DNA of 64,000 nt, taken from the NCBI GenBank assembly GCA_003415625.1, contig PYIU01000008.1, forward strand, positions 3,658,001 through 3,722,000, read 5' to 3'. The notes beneath the pieces were generated by a model, which saw only the letters and a program-made list of their open reading frames with translations, ran no database searches and had not been told where the DNA came from. Below, piece by piece: positions 14,456-25,646 of the stretch. The position numbers were made by a program, and so were the translations under genes. The stretch comes from Aquanectria penicillioides (Eukaryota > Ascomycota > Sordariomycetes > Hypocreales > Nectriaceae). Positions within the stretch are counted from its first letter, which is position 1; every line of letters begins with the position of its first letter.

Positions 14456-16366
14456 TATAATTTGCATTAGTATAGAAGTTATAATAGGGATATATATAAT
14501 TAAATTCTTCTATTTAGTTAAGGTTGTTTCTAACTAGCAATAATAATTCTATTTTTAGTTAGTTAATCTTTTAGTGCATAATTCTCTTTAACTTTTGCAA
14601 TTTATTTATAATGTTTTAGGCTATATTAATTTATAGCTTCTCTATTCTTTTAGTAAGAAGACTTAACTCCCCTTTTAAGCTTTAAATAGGGTTAGAGAAC
14701 TTAAGCTTTTAATGCTAAAGCTAATTTTAATAAGCAAAAGGTTTTTTAGTTTTCCTAAAATATCTAAAGTTATTATTCTTCCCTTCTATCTAAAAGATCT
14801 AAATTCCTTTTTTAGCATTAAGGAAGTTCTTAATCAGCCTAATTATCTCCTTATACCTTATTGTTCTTAAGGTATTTAGGTGTTTCCCTTTCTATTAGCA
14901 AACATTAATAATAATGTTTTTTAATATAGCATTATAGATAGCCTAAGCCTATACTATAGAAGCCTTTTAGCTAATAGAATCTACTCTTCTATTAAGTTAG
15001 GTATGCTTTATAAGCTATTAAAGGATAACTTTATACTTTATAGACTGAATTAAAGTTATATTTATTTGCTAGAGCTTATTCTTAAGTAAATCTAACTAAT
15101 TTAAATTCTAATACTTAAAGGTTTTTAAGAAGTTTTGCTTTATAGCAGCTTAATTATTGCCTTTTAGTGAGTTTATAATATCTTAAGATACTTTAAAGGT
15201 TATATAGTATATAAGAGCTTTGCCCTTTATACTATCTATAACTCTTTAGCTAGTTATAAATCTATTATATAATTTAAGGAAATATATAATATTCTTTTTA
15301 TTAAAAATTATATTAAGCAATTAAATAGAGGTAATAATTGCTTCTATTATTTTAGCTAGTATATTTAGTTTATTCTCTTTAAGAATGTTAGTATTAGTAA
15401 TACTAATTAATTTAAAAAGGATAATTAAAGATTATTAACTATATTAACCCTCTTTACTTTTAATAGGGCTTAAAAGGTTTAATTGCATTTAATTAAATGT
15501 TCCTTTTATTTTCTTATCTAAAGGCATTAGTAAATTATAATTATTAGGATTCCTATAATAAGTATTTTAATGTATATATATAGGGGAGTGTAGGCTAGCT
15601 GCCTAACTTCTAGGGTTATAAGTTACAATAAAATAATATATATATATAAAAAAAAATAATAAAATAAATTAAAATATATACTAAAATAATTAGGAAAAGT
15701 AAAGAAAAGGGATAGTAATATTATATTTAATAAGGCTTTATCTTAATAAATTTAAACTAGCTTTTTAAAGTTAATAACAATAGGTAAAGTAGCCAATTAA
15801 AATAGTAATAAGTATATATATATGCCCTTTAGCTAAAGTCTAAAGACTAGTAAGGATAATAAAAATTTCCTATCCCTTATAATTAATTAAGGGTTAAGTA
15901 ATCTTCTTCTTTCTCTTCCTTCTCCTTTCTTAGTCTATAAACCAAGCTTTTAATAGTCTTAAGTATGCTTTAATATTTAAAAGTATTTAATTAAATGCTT
16001 ATATATTATTTACACTATTATTTTGCCTTATATACCTTTATACTAATATATTAGCATTATATTAGATTATTGAATTTTTTTATATATCTGCCCTAATTAT
16101 AGTAGTAAGTTTTCTTTTTCTAAAATGCAAACTTATATTAATATCTTTACTTACCTTTAGTATTATTTTCAATCTTAATGCCTTTTATTTTTATAGAAGT
16201 AATAGGTTTTTTAGTATTTAGAAATTCCTAGATCTTTATAATTAATTATCCATTACTTCTTTAGGTTCTTAATAATAGCTTAAAAGTATTACTAAAGAGT
16301 TTAATTAAACACTTTAGTATCTTTTTAAATAACTTAAAGGCTTCTCCCTACTATAACCTCTAAATA

Positions 16367-16747
16367 TATTAGTGGATAGGGATACTGGCTAAAATATATA
16401 TCCTACCCAAAAGGGTATAGGGTAAGTAGGTTCGGTTGAAGACTGAATAGCCTTTTTAAGCAACTGCAAATAACTTAAAAGAGTGTTAAAGCATTTAATT
16501 GAATGCTTTAAAGTGTCCCTTAAAGAAAAGAAAGAAAGAAAATAGAGCAAAAAGTTATAAATAAAGTAATATTATAAGGGGCTGCACTAGAACTTCAATA
16601 AAGTCTAAATGCAAGGAATTTAGAATTTTAAAAATAAAAATTAATTAGAGAAAACTGCCTATTTATTTCCTATATCTTTAAGGTCCCTTTTATCTTCCTA
16701 ACCAACCTAATAACAGATTGATCCACATTACCCTAGACCCCAACTTA
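16367..16747 (-). repeat. LTR (right copy; 5' LTR of the minus-strand element)
   Basis: The better preserved LTR: it keeps GGTTCGGTTGAAGACTGAAT and CTAGACCCCAACTTA where the left copy has G-to-A and C-to-T changes. It is bounded outside by CTAGCA. Its minus-strand end leads into the element 5' leader (about 15,530-16,366), which has no gene. Confidence 0.82.
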
Positions 16748-16753
16748 CTAGCA
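16748..16753. repeat. Right target-site duplication candidate (CTAGCA)
   Basis: Immediately outside the right LTR; matches CTAGTA at 4338-4343 with one C/T change. Confidence 0.5.
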
Positions 16754-16884
16754 TTAAATTTAAGCCTTTTAAAGTAAAATTTAGCCTTATTTAATGCATT
16801 AAAACTGCTGCTATAAATACCTTTGCCTTCTATTAAAACAGTAAGTATAATAAGTTTTAGGGGAACTGCTAGCACTTTATAGCT

Positions 16885-17480
16885 AAGCTGCCTAAAAAGA
16901 AGAAGGCAGTAGCTATAGTTTTTATTAATCCTTATAGTATAACTAATACTTTAGCTATTAAATACCTTATTACTATAGGGTATAGTTATTTAATAAATAT
17001 TAATATATTAAATTAGTATAATTACTCTATTGAAAATAACTTATTTATTGCAAAAGCCATTATAGCTAATATAGCTATTAGTGCCTATTAAGCTATAACT
17101 AAAATTAAGACTTTAGAGGATAAAGTTGCCTAACTTAAAGAGCAGCTTAAGGCTAATACTAAATCTATTAATATTAAATTCTATAAAGTTACCAATAAAG
17201 TTAAAGAATAAGCCATTAATATTTTTACTTTTAATAACTTAATTACTTACCTTAATACTATTAGCAATAGCTAAAACAATAAAATTAAGGAATTAATAGT
17301 TTAAATAGCAAAAGCAAAGAAATTTAAGTTAATAGCTCTTTTAGCAGTTAATAAGGCTAAGCTAATTAAAACTATTATAGCTTAAGTTGAATCTAAACTC
17401 TTTTAGGGCAGATTGGCTAAAGGCAATTAATTATCTTATATACTTACTTTTAGCCTATTAAAATAGGCGCCTTTATTAAT
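16885..17480 (+). pseudogene. Decayed reading frame with coiled coil, probably transposon-derived
   Basis: The plus strand gives about 190 codons with few stops. It includes KIKTLEDKVA*LKEQLKANT, a clear heptad-like coiled coil, followed by KVTNKVKE. Leucine and lysine spacing suggests a real former protein segment, such as a gag or ORF1-like structural protein. I cannot name the family. It starts just right of the right LTR and is followed at 17518-17703 by a 61-codon open stretch of unknown nature in nearly the same region. Confidence 0.35.
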
Positions 17481-17899
17481 ACTTTAGGCAAATAATGCAG
17501 TATATTAATATATAAATTTGCAGCCTATTAATAACTTTCTTTTAGGAAAGAAGCAACCCAATAAAGCTATAGCAGCTAGCTCCTTTAAGTGCTATAAGCC
17601 TAATAGCGCAATAAAGGAATCAATAGCTAAGCCATTAAAGTTAGCTCTTAATAAAAAGGGATCCCCTTTTATTATTATTAATATTAATAATCTATTTAAC
17701 TAATTGTATTTTTAATACTTTATGTATTAATACTAGTAGCTGCTAGACTAGCTAGATTCTACTAAAGTTATATAGAATTAAAAGGAAATAATAGGGAAAT
17801 CTATAGATCTATATAAAGATTTAAGAATTTTATTAAAAATTTAAAAGCTAATAGCTAAATACTGCAATTATATAAAATAAATAAAAATAATTAATAAAT

Positions 17900-19650
17900 A
17901 GGGCAAATATAAAGTAGATATTAAGGACTTAACTTTAGTTTTTACTACTATAAATAATAGTCTTTCTTTTAATTTAGGGGCACTTATTATATATATAGAT
18001 TATATAATAGATAGTACTTTTAAATAGTTAGCCTCTATATCTCTTAAGTAAAGATCAATAATCTATAAGTATATTTATATCTTAGGACCTATTATTATAG
18101 TAGTTTTAAGATATAAGTTAAATAGAGTTTAATATATAATTAATTATTACTTATTGCTAAGCTATTAATTTTAATATAACTATAAAGTCTATATATATGC
18201 CTTTTAGTATAACTGTAAGATAAATAGTATAATAGTTTTATTGTTAAGACTATTATTTCTAATACTACTTATAATAGAATAAATGAAATGTAATATTAAC
18301 CTTTTATTCTTACTGCCTTTACTTTCCTTCTATAAAGATAAATAGTTCTTTATAATATAACCTTTTTAATTATAATTAAAGCATTTATTGCTTTTAGAAT
18401 CTCTTTTATAATTATTCTTTTTATTTAATTAAGCACTTATCTATATGCCTTTTTTACTACTAGAGTTTTTACTTTTCTTTTAAAAAGTCTATAGACTTTT
18501 AGCTTTATTAATAAGATCTTTTTGCATTTTATAAATAGATTAGTATTTTCCCTTTTGCTTATAGTTATATTAAAGTATATTTTATTTAAAAAAGACCTTT
18601 TTAATACTATCTATAAACCTTATCTTTTTTTAGTACTTAAGAAGCTTACTATTAGCTTTAATAATACTATTTATAATATAGCAAAAGTTATTAATATAAC
18701 TTTAGACTCTTTATAGTTTCTTTAGAGTTAAGGACTTTAATTTTTAATAAAGATTAGCTAGATTTTATTAAAACCTTATATTATTATACCTTTTTATTAA
18801 TAGCTTAATAGCCTTTATACTAATCTTTATTAAAAATAATAATAGCTTTAATTTCTATAAAACTACTATTTCTATAGTAATAATTAAATATATTTCTTTT
18901 AAATATAAGATTTTAATCTCTTTATACTATTTAATAGCAATTATAATATAAAAAAAATATCTCTTTTAAATAGCTTAATTCTTTAATCCCTTAAGTATAT
19001 TATTTCCTTTTATCTTAAAGTTAAAATTAATAAAATCTTTAATTTTAATTAATTATAAGTTTATAATCTTCTTTTTACTTAAAGTAAGCTCTATTAATAT
19101 CTTTTTATTCCTTAAAAAACTAAATATTTTATTTAAAGCTTTTAAAGGCTCCCTTAAGGTATAAAAGAGTTAGCTTCCTTAATACTTAAAGCTTTTATCT
19201 TTATTATTTTTTACCTTAAATTTTAATTTATTTTTAGGCTATATTTTATATTTAATCTTTAATTTATTTTTAGTCTTTTAATTAAAGTGCTTTTATAGCT
19301 TTTATATTTATTATATTATCTTTATTATTTATTATATTATAATACTTAAATTTAATTAAGTTTTCTATAGATCCCTTTTAATAAGCTTTATTAACTTTTT
19401 AAAAGAAAATAAAAAATCCTTAAAATTATCTTCTTTTTTAATAAAATCTTCTTTATTATTAGTTTATTTAATTGCTTTAATAATAGGAATTAGCTTTAAG
19501 GCTAGCTTTAAAGCTATTACTTAAGTCTTAAGACCTTAATTAATTAATATTATAAGTGCTAACTTTAAGAGATAAACTTTAGGTTAATCTAAACCTTTTA
19601 AATAGCTGCAATTTCTTCTTAAATTAAAGCTTTAGGCTTATAATCTATAA
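17900..19650 (-). mobile_element. Decayed gag-containing retroelement fragment
   Basis: The minus strand at 18342-18383 reads CFNYN*KGYIIKNY. Spacing is C-x2-[C>Y]-x4-[H>Y]-x4-[C>Y], a CCHC zinc knuckle after C-to-T and G-to-A decay. It is preceded (about 18,400-18,500) by a Lys/Ser/Asn-rich segment typical of gag C-termini and followed toward 17,900 by sequence that may be protease. It therefore looks like the 5' part of a second minus-strand LTR element. No LTR was found. GC content rises abruptly near 19,690-19,840, which marks the end of the RIP block. Confidence 0.5.
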
Positions 19651-21255
19651 ATAATATATAGGCATATATAGGGATAGTTATAGCAGGCAATATATACAGC
19701 AGGTTAGTCCAGATTAATTAAGATTTATAAGGAATAGCTAGATAGTAGTCGCAGAATGCAGTCACCTATTTATAGTGCAGGGATTCCCTTATGAGGATAT
19801 ATAGCCTTAAGACCTAGGCCCATAAGGCCCCTAAGGTCAGCTTATGGCCGGCCGCTATATCTGTAGCAACAACCACCTTCGCCCGGCCGCTATATCCATC
19901 AACAGTAGTGAACCCTATCAATGCAGAATAGTCATGTCGTGCAGACAAGAAAAAAAGGCCATGGGAGATTATCAAGCATTTCCATGAAAGATCCGGAATA
20001 TCCGCGCTCCGATTGAGCCTGTTTGGGTAATAGCTATTGCACATCTACATGAGACTCAGCGCCGACGAAGACCCATTCTACGACTAGGATTGCGGTCCAT
20101 ACTGTAGATATGGTATGACATGAAAGTGTCTGGATATCCGTAGGCAATGGGGATAGATGCTTCTAAACTCGACTTGGACGCGTATTGCCGTTTGACAACC
20201 AACACCGCTGACAAGACACACCACATCCAGGCAAGCAGACAAGTCACAATTCAGCACTCCATTGTTGGCCCGAAACTACTAATCCATACTAGCGAATGGG
20301 CAGCATAGTGTACCTAAATTGCAGTCTTCCTACATATCGATCCATCTTGGGCTTCATTGGATGAGAAACGGTCCATTATTCGGATTTCTGCGGTTCAACG
20401 TGTTCTCGGCAGTGTCAAAATTGCTGGTGACGCAGGCGCCGCGACGAGGTGGGCGTACCGTATTGCCGGCAATGGGCAGAACCAGTATTTTGTCGACAAG
20501 GGATAGAATCCGCCCTGGCTCTTCACATTGCGGCTTATGAGAGGCTTTATTGGGAATGCCGATTTTTACAATTTAAGTTTGTCGATTGGCAGCTCATGCC
20601 TCATGGGAAGTCGTTGGGACTGGGATCCGGGGAAAAAAGCAAAGATGGAGGGTAACAGACCATCTGAACGATTGGCGGCGCAACCACGCACCATTAATCA
20701 CATCATAAATTCCAGCTGTTATCAAAAAAAGCAAAGTACCCCCCCTCCACGTTCTGTTCCTGAATTGACCGCCCTTGTCAACAACCCGGATTCTATTAGT
20801 CTCTCACTGAGAGTTCCCACCCAGCCGGAATTATGAAACGAACCCACCACTGACTCGACCACTCACTTCATCGCACCTCATTACGTGTGCCGACGATGCA
20901 TCACATGCTGCGGAACCGTTAGGATGAACTGGACCCGGTTTTTTCGGCCATGGTTCTTCCCAGCTGACGATCCGGGACCTTAACCACTGAATTGGGTGGC
21001 GTTAAAAGACCGGAGGGGTGGGCAACAAAAGAAGCAAAACTGGGCGAGGAATTTATGAGAGCGTATGACTATTTCACTCCCCGAATCCCGGCGTACCGAA
21101 TTCCTTCATGGATGTGACCTGACTCTCGTTATAGCGGGGCACAACCCCTGGCTTCTTCGTCTGCAGAAGTTGAGTATATTTGGAGTCTTCCCAGCCGTGG
21201 GCGGGCATGTTGGAGGGAACGGATTTCCGAGGCGTTACATCGACACCTTTGGTCA
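19651..21255. other. Junction between AT-rich block and gene-rich DNA; no supported gene
   Basis: Base composition changes within about 150 bases, from nearly CpG-free to normal. Open stretches on both strands here are short, mutually overlapping and resemble nothing I know. Two 14-base direct repeats lie at the border (19848 and 19883). The last few hundred bases are the promoter region of the CFEM receptor. Confidence 0.5.
19848..19896. repeat. Pair of 14-base direct repeats at the AT/GC border
   Basis: CCGGCCGCTATATC occurs at 19848-19861 and again at 19883-19896, spaced 35 bases start to start. It sits where the RIP-like block ends. This may be a remnant of a tandem repeat or of an insertion footprint; no further copies were seen in the window. 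Confidence 0.6.
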
Positions 21256-22801
21256 ATGAGCATGTCGCACCTTCAAAGACTATGTGTGCTATTATTCGCT
21301 GTGCTTTTCGCAGCCCACGAGGTCCAGGGCAAGACGTCATCGACATCTCCATTCGATAATCTACCGGACTGTGCTGTATGTTGGAGCATTTCCGCCGCAC
21401 ATCAACGCACATGTTGACACATTGTCTCAGCTCGACTGTATGGACTATGCCATCACCAACTCTTCATGCTCTGCTACCAACCAGACTTGTGCGTGTTACA
21501 ATGAGGCGCTGCAGACAAATTTATACATTTGTCTTTCGCTGAGTTGTTATCCAAAGGATATCCTGGGTAGGATGAGACCTAAACACCCCACACCCACGAA
21601 TAAACAGGCGCTGATCATACATTGTAATTAGCCACCAAAAACCAGACGTCTATTCAATGCGGATTTCCGATTCGTGACAGCTCCGCCAAGAATGTCATCA
21701 CTGCCACGATATTCGCCATCATATCTGGCCTGTTTGTCATCCAAAGACTTGGCTTCAAGGCCCATGCCAAGTTAAACTTTGGCCTTGACGATTTGTTCGT
21801 TGTACTGTCCGCACTTACAGGTATTCCTCTCACCACTGTAGTGATCTATGGGATGAAACCGAACGGACTCGGCCGCGACATTTGGACATTGCAGTACAGT
21901 CAGTTCAACGACTTCATGATGTACTACTTCATCTTCCAGGCCGTCTACTTTGTTGAGCTGGCATTCACAAAGCTCGCTCTTCTGTTCTTCTACTTGAGAA
22001 TCTTTCCAACTCGGCCTGTCCGAAAAATCTTGTGGGGCGGCGTCATCATTACGTCCTTGTTTGGTGTAGTATTTACACTTGTTAGTATTTTTGGCCAGTG
22101 CACACCGATGAGCTACTTCTGGCAGGGGTGGGATCAAGAGCATGAGGGCAAATGTAACAACAATCTGGCCTTCTTGTGGGCTAATGCCTTGACGAATATC
22201 GTGCTTGATCTCTGGATCATGTTGACCCCGGTGACCCAGATTAGATCTCTCCAGCTGGATTGGAAAAGAAAAATAAGCGTTTCAGCCATGTTCCTTGTTG
22301 GCATCTTGTATGAGATCAAGCCCATATCCATCGATGCCCCCTTGCTAATTAGATCGCAGTGTTACGGTCATGAGTATCCTCCGAATCCACTTCATCGTCA
22401 AGTACGGCAAGCACACGTCGAATCCTACGTGGCAATATGCCGATGCCAGCATGTGGTCGATACTGGAGATTCACGTCGGCATCATCTGCAACTGCATGCC
22501 AACGGCCCGGCTTCTGTTTCTTCGAATGTTCCCCCACCACACTACCACAAGCCATCAATACTCGACTGATGGCTTGGGTCATTCGGCACAATATTCTAGG
22601 AAGAGCAGGGTTGGATTCAAGCCGAATCAGGCAACTTGCACCACAGATGCTGTTTATGGTATGCGTGGTGCACAAGGTATCCGACTCGAAGATCGTCCTT
22701 CGGATGATGAGCTGGAGTTGGTTCAGACAACTCGCATCGACAAGAATAGCTTGAGGTCTAATATCTCAGATATCACCGAGCAACAAAGACTATCTGATTA
22801 A
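21256..22801 (+). CDS. CFEM-domain, Pth11-like seven-helix membrane receptor
   Basis: Four exons (21256-21375, 21431-21566, 21632-22307, 22360-22801) give 457 aa. Residues 1-25 form a signal peptide. A CFEM domain follows, starting LPDCALDC and carrying eight cysteines; the last falls in exon 3 in a CGFPIRD motif typical of Pth11-type proteins between CFEM and the first helix. Seven hydrophobic helices follow, including a LFFYLRIFP-like segment, then a cytosolic tail ending in LSD. In plant and insect pathogens this family senses surface cues and signals through heterotrimeric G proteins at the plasma membrane. That role is family knowledge, not shown here. The ATG was chosen because it gives a good signal peptide and exon 1 is exactly 40 codons. 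All junctions are GT-AG and in phase. Confidence 0.88.
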
Positions 22802-23040
22802 CATAACAAACCTTAATTTATTTTCAATATTACCGTACCGTTTTGCATGTATTTGTTTGTTCATCAGTGTTTGTGCCCTGTTAACAAACATTCCCACATG
22901 AATTCACAATGAGAGCTTAGTAGACATGGAAGGTGGCAGTATCCTCGCGTTGACATGGTATTTGATCCTGACGAGATACAGTCGACCATCATGAAGACAG
23001 ACCTTGGAATTCTCAAAGTTTCTTCCTACCAAGGATGACT

Positions 23041-24019
23041 CTAAGATGCATTAGTATTAACCAGCCTCAGCAAAGGCGGACTTACCCGGCCGTCCCAACA
23101 CCAGAATGTACCACTGTCATCGGGCCCCTTTTCATCAATGACTTTGAGCATGGCCTTTACGCTTTCATCCTTTTGAATGACACCCTCAACAACCCAACCA
23201 AGATCAATATTAGCCATGTCTCTGTTTACTATTAGCTGGAGTGGGATGTTAGAAGCACCTACACCTACGTCTGTACTTCTCCTGGGTGCAAAGCGAGAAT
23301 GCATGTCTTGGCGCGATCACCGCCTTGTCTTTTGAGTTCCGCAGCCATGTGTCTCAGCATTTGATTGAGTGCGCTCTTGCTAGCAGCATACGCCCCGAAC
23401 CCGTCTTCTTGCTCTCGAAATTGAATGGCAGAACCCGAATCTGATGAGATGAAGATGACCTTTTGCGGAGGGGATTCGAAATCTAGGTTGATCAGCTTCT
23501 GAGCACAGATGATAGGACCAATAGTGTTTGTATGCAGATGTAGAGCAAAATTCTCATAGGACCTAGGTGGTATGTTAATATTGCGCACTGCCGCGCTCGC
23601 CTTGTGTCACGTTTGGGTGCTACCAACAATTCCGTGGCCCTGTTGGGATACTTCAGTACGCCTGCATTGAGGATTACTCTATCCAGGCGAAGGCCGCTTG
23701 CCACCGCTTCCTTGACTCTCGTAACAAAATTCTTCCTTGCGTCAACAATGTAGTGGTTTGTCATTCTTGTTCTTACGTCACTCACATCAATACTTTCGGG
23801 ACTGCTGACATCGCACAGTTCAATTGCGCACTTCGGATCACTACCAGAAGAAACCAAGGCCTGTAACTCGTGGGCTTCTGCAGGATTGCGCACTGCGGCG
23901 ATTACTTGCTTTCCCGCATCCAGAAGCTGCTTCACAAACTCAAGACCGATGCCTCTCGAGGCCCCGACCACAACCCAGGTCTCGGCCTTGTTCTCGCGGA
24001 GGCGGCTTAAATTGTCCAT
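23041..24019 (-). CDS. Short-chain dehydrogenase/reductase (C-factor/sniffer-like)
   Basis: Exons on the minus strand are 24019-23786, 23731-23628, 23562-23269 and 23221-23041 (270 aa). Residues 19-25 are GASRGIG, the NAD(P)-binding Gly motif of classical SDRs. ILNAGV holds the NAG motif. YAASKSA holds the catalytic Tyr-x3-Lys, with a Ser-rich ISSDSGS strand before it. The intron junctions restore the family patterns NRATE-LSYENFALH and HPGEVQT-DMANI, which supports them. The first intron (23732-23785) is 54 bases with no stop, so its retention would add 18 residues in frame. Substrate unknown. It is transcribed away from the MFS fragment, with which it shares an 830-base upstream region. Confidence 0.86.
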
Positions 24020-24852
24020 TATTAAGAGTGGTATTCCGAGTTGATCAGGAGTTAAAAAGTAGACAGTCGTACACTATGAGAATACGAGGTTAGAAGTGGA
24101 GGGAGTTGAAGGGCGTTAAAAGGCTCATGATCGCACCTGTAGGCCTTATCGGACTAGTGTCTCCATCTTCATTATTGAGCACTCACGTGACTGAAAAATC
24201 TGTTTGCGAGGCCAATAATAAATAGCCGTGGTATTGGAAAGAGAAGTATTCGTTTTTGGGAGACGAGGGTGGCCATGGAGCTCCTATGGGCTTGGAGGTC
24301 TCAGAGAAAACTCAGCACCCTGGACTCTTCATTCATAAGGAATTCGATGCGCTGGTGGAGCATTGAGACAAGGATGCAACATGCAGCTAAGGTGTGGAAG
24401 CTGGATCTAGATCTTAAGATTAATCTCTTGTTTTGGGCGGCCCCTCGAAATTGTGACTATTCTCGGTACCGCTGGTTCTTATGTTCAGTAATCAATATTG
24501 AGTTCAGCGCGTTTTTGTCGATGTATGTGAGCGCTAAGATGCTGGGAATAAAGCTGACGAGCTAAGTCGATATGACGTTGAACGGCGTCAACCAACATGC
24601 TACCCTGATCCTTAGCAATCGCATTTCTCCCGCATTTTGGGACTAGTTGACATAATGGATGTGACCATCAGAGTTCCTCTTGGTTCATTATATACGAGAC
24701 ACGAGCATCTTTCTACTGATACGTATCAACAACTAGAACATACAACCAATAACATCTGCCTTGCCACAATAAACTTCAATAAGCAGAAAAACTAATTGAG
24801 ATACACGCCATTACAATAAGCTGTCGTTTCAAAAATCGAATTTGCGTTTAAA
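24020..24852. promoter_or_regulatory. Divergent upstream region of the SDR gene and the MFS fragment
   Basis: No convincing gene; the open stretch near 24,270-24,565 has no recognisable motif. A TATA-like ATTATATAC at 24687-24695 lies about 165 bases before the ATG of the MFS fragment, and the sequence between is pyrimidine/adenine rich like a fungal leader. The promoter may thus have outlived its gene. Confidence 0.4.
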
Positions 24853-25116
24853 ATGCTTGATCTCATCAGAGGAGCACCTCTGGGCCAAGCGATTCGGCTG
24901 CTTTCACGCAACAAGCTCCTGCAAGATCCAGAGGAAAACGCCGACTTTGACATCCCCCCCAATACATTACTAAGCTCCGACAAAACGAGAGTCCTAATGG
25001 GAAGAATAAACCTCAGAACTCGAGCGTCATTACCTCTGATCCGACGGAACGCGACAATGCCGACAACTATGCATACCAAGTTGAAGGTGAGGATGTGGAG
25101 AGCCTCAGAAGATTAA
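24853..25116 (+). pseudogene. Truncated, frameshifted N-terminus of a DHA1-type MFS transporter
   Basis: MLDLIRGAPLGQAIRLLSRN followed by KLLQDPEENADF resembles the cytosolic N-terminus of fungal FLR1-like drug:H+ antiporters. After seven C at 24954-24960 the frame is lost, and one more C would restore a polar, acidic stretch (LRQNESPNGKNKPQNSS..., then NADNYAYQVEGED) typical of the same region. No transmembrane segments of an MFS follow; the downstream sequence reads into unrelated frames. I infer a gene remnant that kept only the first 80-100 codons. The identity rests on resemblance alone. Confidence 0.42.
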
Positions 25117-25646
25117 TAACAACAAGAACATTAGTTGGTTCATCAAAGGAAAACGAATTTGAGAACAGAAGTTGGTTGCGGTTCTTTGGAGGATGGGTCG
25201 TTGAAGTGACGGCAGCCACAGGAGTTCAAAGACGATATTGGAAGAATCGCCCGCGAGGTAGACAGTTTGTTACTTTCTTATTCTTGATTTCAGGTTTTTT
25301 TTCATCTTTAGAAAAATGGCATATATACTGGTCCCGAATTTCATGTATTGATTCATTGGAATTGATACAAATGAAACGGGCTCCTTTCACACTGAAACGT
25401 GTTGCCTTATTCGCCTGTATGGCAATCTTAGGTGTTTGGTACGCTCTTTGTATCAAGGTCACGCGTTTTGTTGAATCGAATCCATGAAGCCGGCACTATT
25501 ATCACAGATCCCAACGAGTCATTCTCCGACTTCAAATATCTATTTGTCAAATGCTGACATCATACCGCCGTTCAAAAAGCTGGCTGCTGCTACTCGTATT
25601 CTCCTGACCGAGGCAGTAGCTGCAAGTCTATTTACAGACTGTCACT
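25117..25646. other. No supported gene
   Basis: A 130-codon open stretch (25095-25487) overlaps the MFS remnant and ends in a hydrophobic segment, but it shows no family motif and is covered by open frames on the other strand. It may be degenerated sequence of the former transporter gene or its replacement. The end of the region is the 3' flank of the amidohydrolase gene. Confidence 0.35.

Larger units (their letters stand above)
4344..16747 (-). mobile_element. Complete but RIP-decayed 12.4-kb Ty3/Gypsy LTR retrotransposon
   Basis: Two direct repeats of 381 bases at a constant offset of 12,023 bases bound the element. Directly outside them are CTAGTA (4338-4343) and CTAGCA (16748-16753), a plausible target-site duplication differing by one C/T transition. 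LTR ends read TA...TA, as TG...CA would after C-to-T and G-to-A change. On the minus strand, reading right to left, the order is gag with a CCHC knuckle (about 14,400), RT (about 12,000) and integrase (about 10,200), which is Ty3/Gypsy order. A candidate gag start lies near 15,527. The element is about twice the usual Gypsy length, and the 4.7 kb beyond integrase (about 4,730-9,500) holds nothing I recognise. Many in-frame stops make it inactive. Confidence 0.8.

Noticed and set aside
4344..16747. CRISPR-like array from the regular palindromes
   Set aside because: Spacing is irregular (hundreds of bases) and the organism is a eukaryote; the copies are dispersed motifs, not an array.
19814..20247. 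Two minus-strand open frames at the AT/GC border as a gene
   Set aside because: Short, without motif or splice evidence joining them into a plausible protein.
25095..25487. 130-codon plus-strand frame after the MFS remnant as a separate gene
   Set aside because: No start context, no family resemblance, and overlapping frames on the other strand; more likely degenerate sequence.
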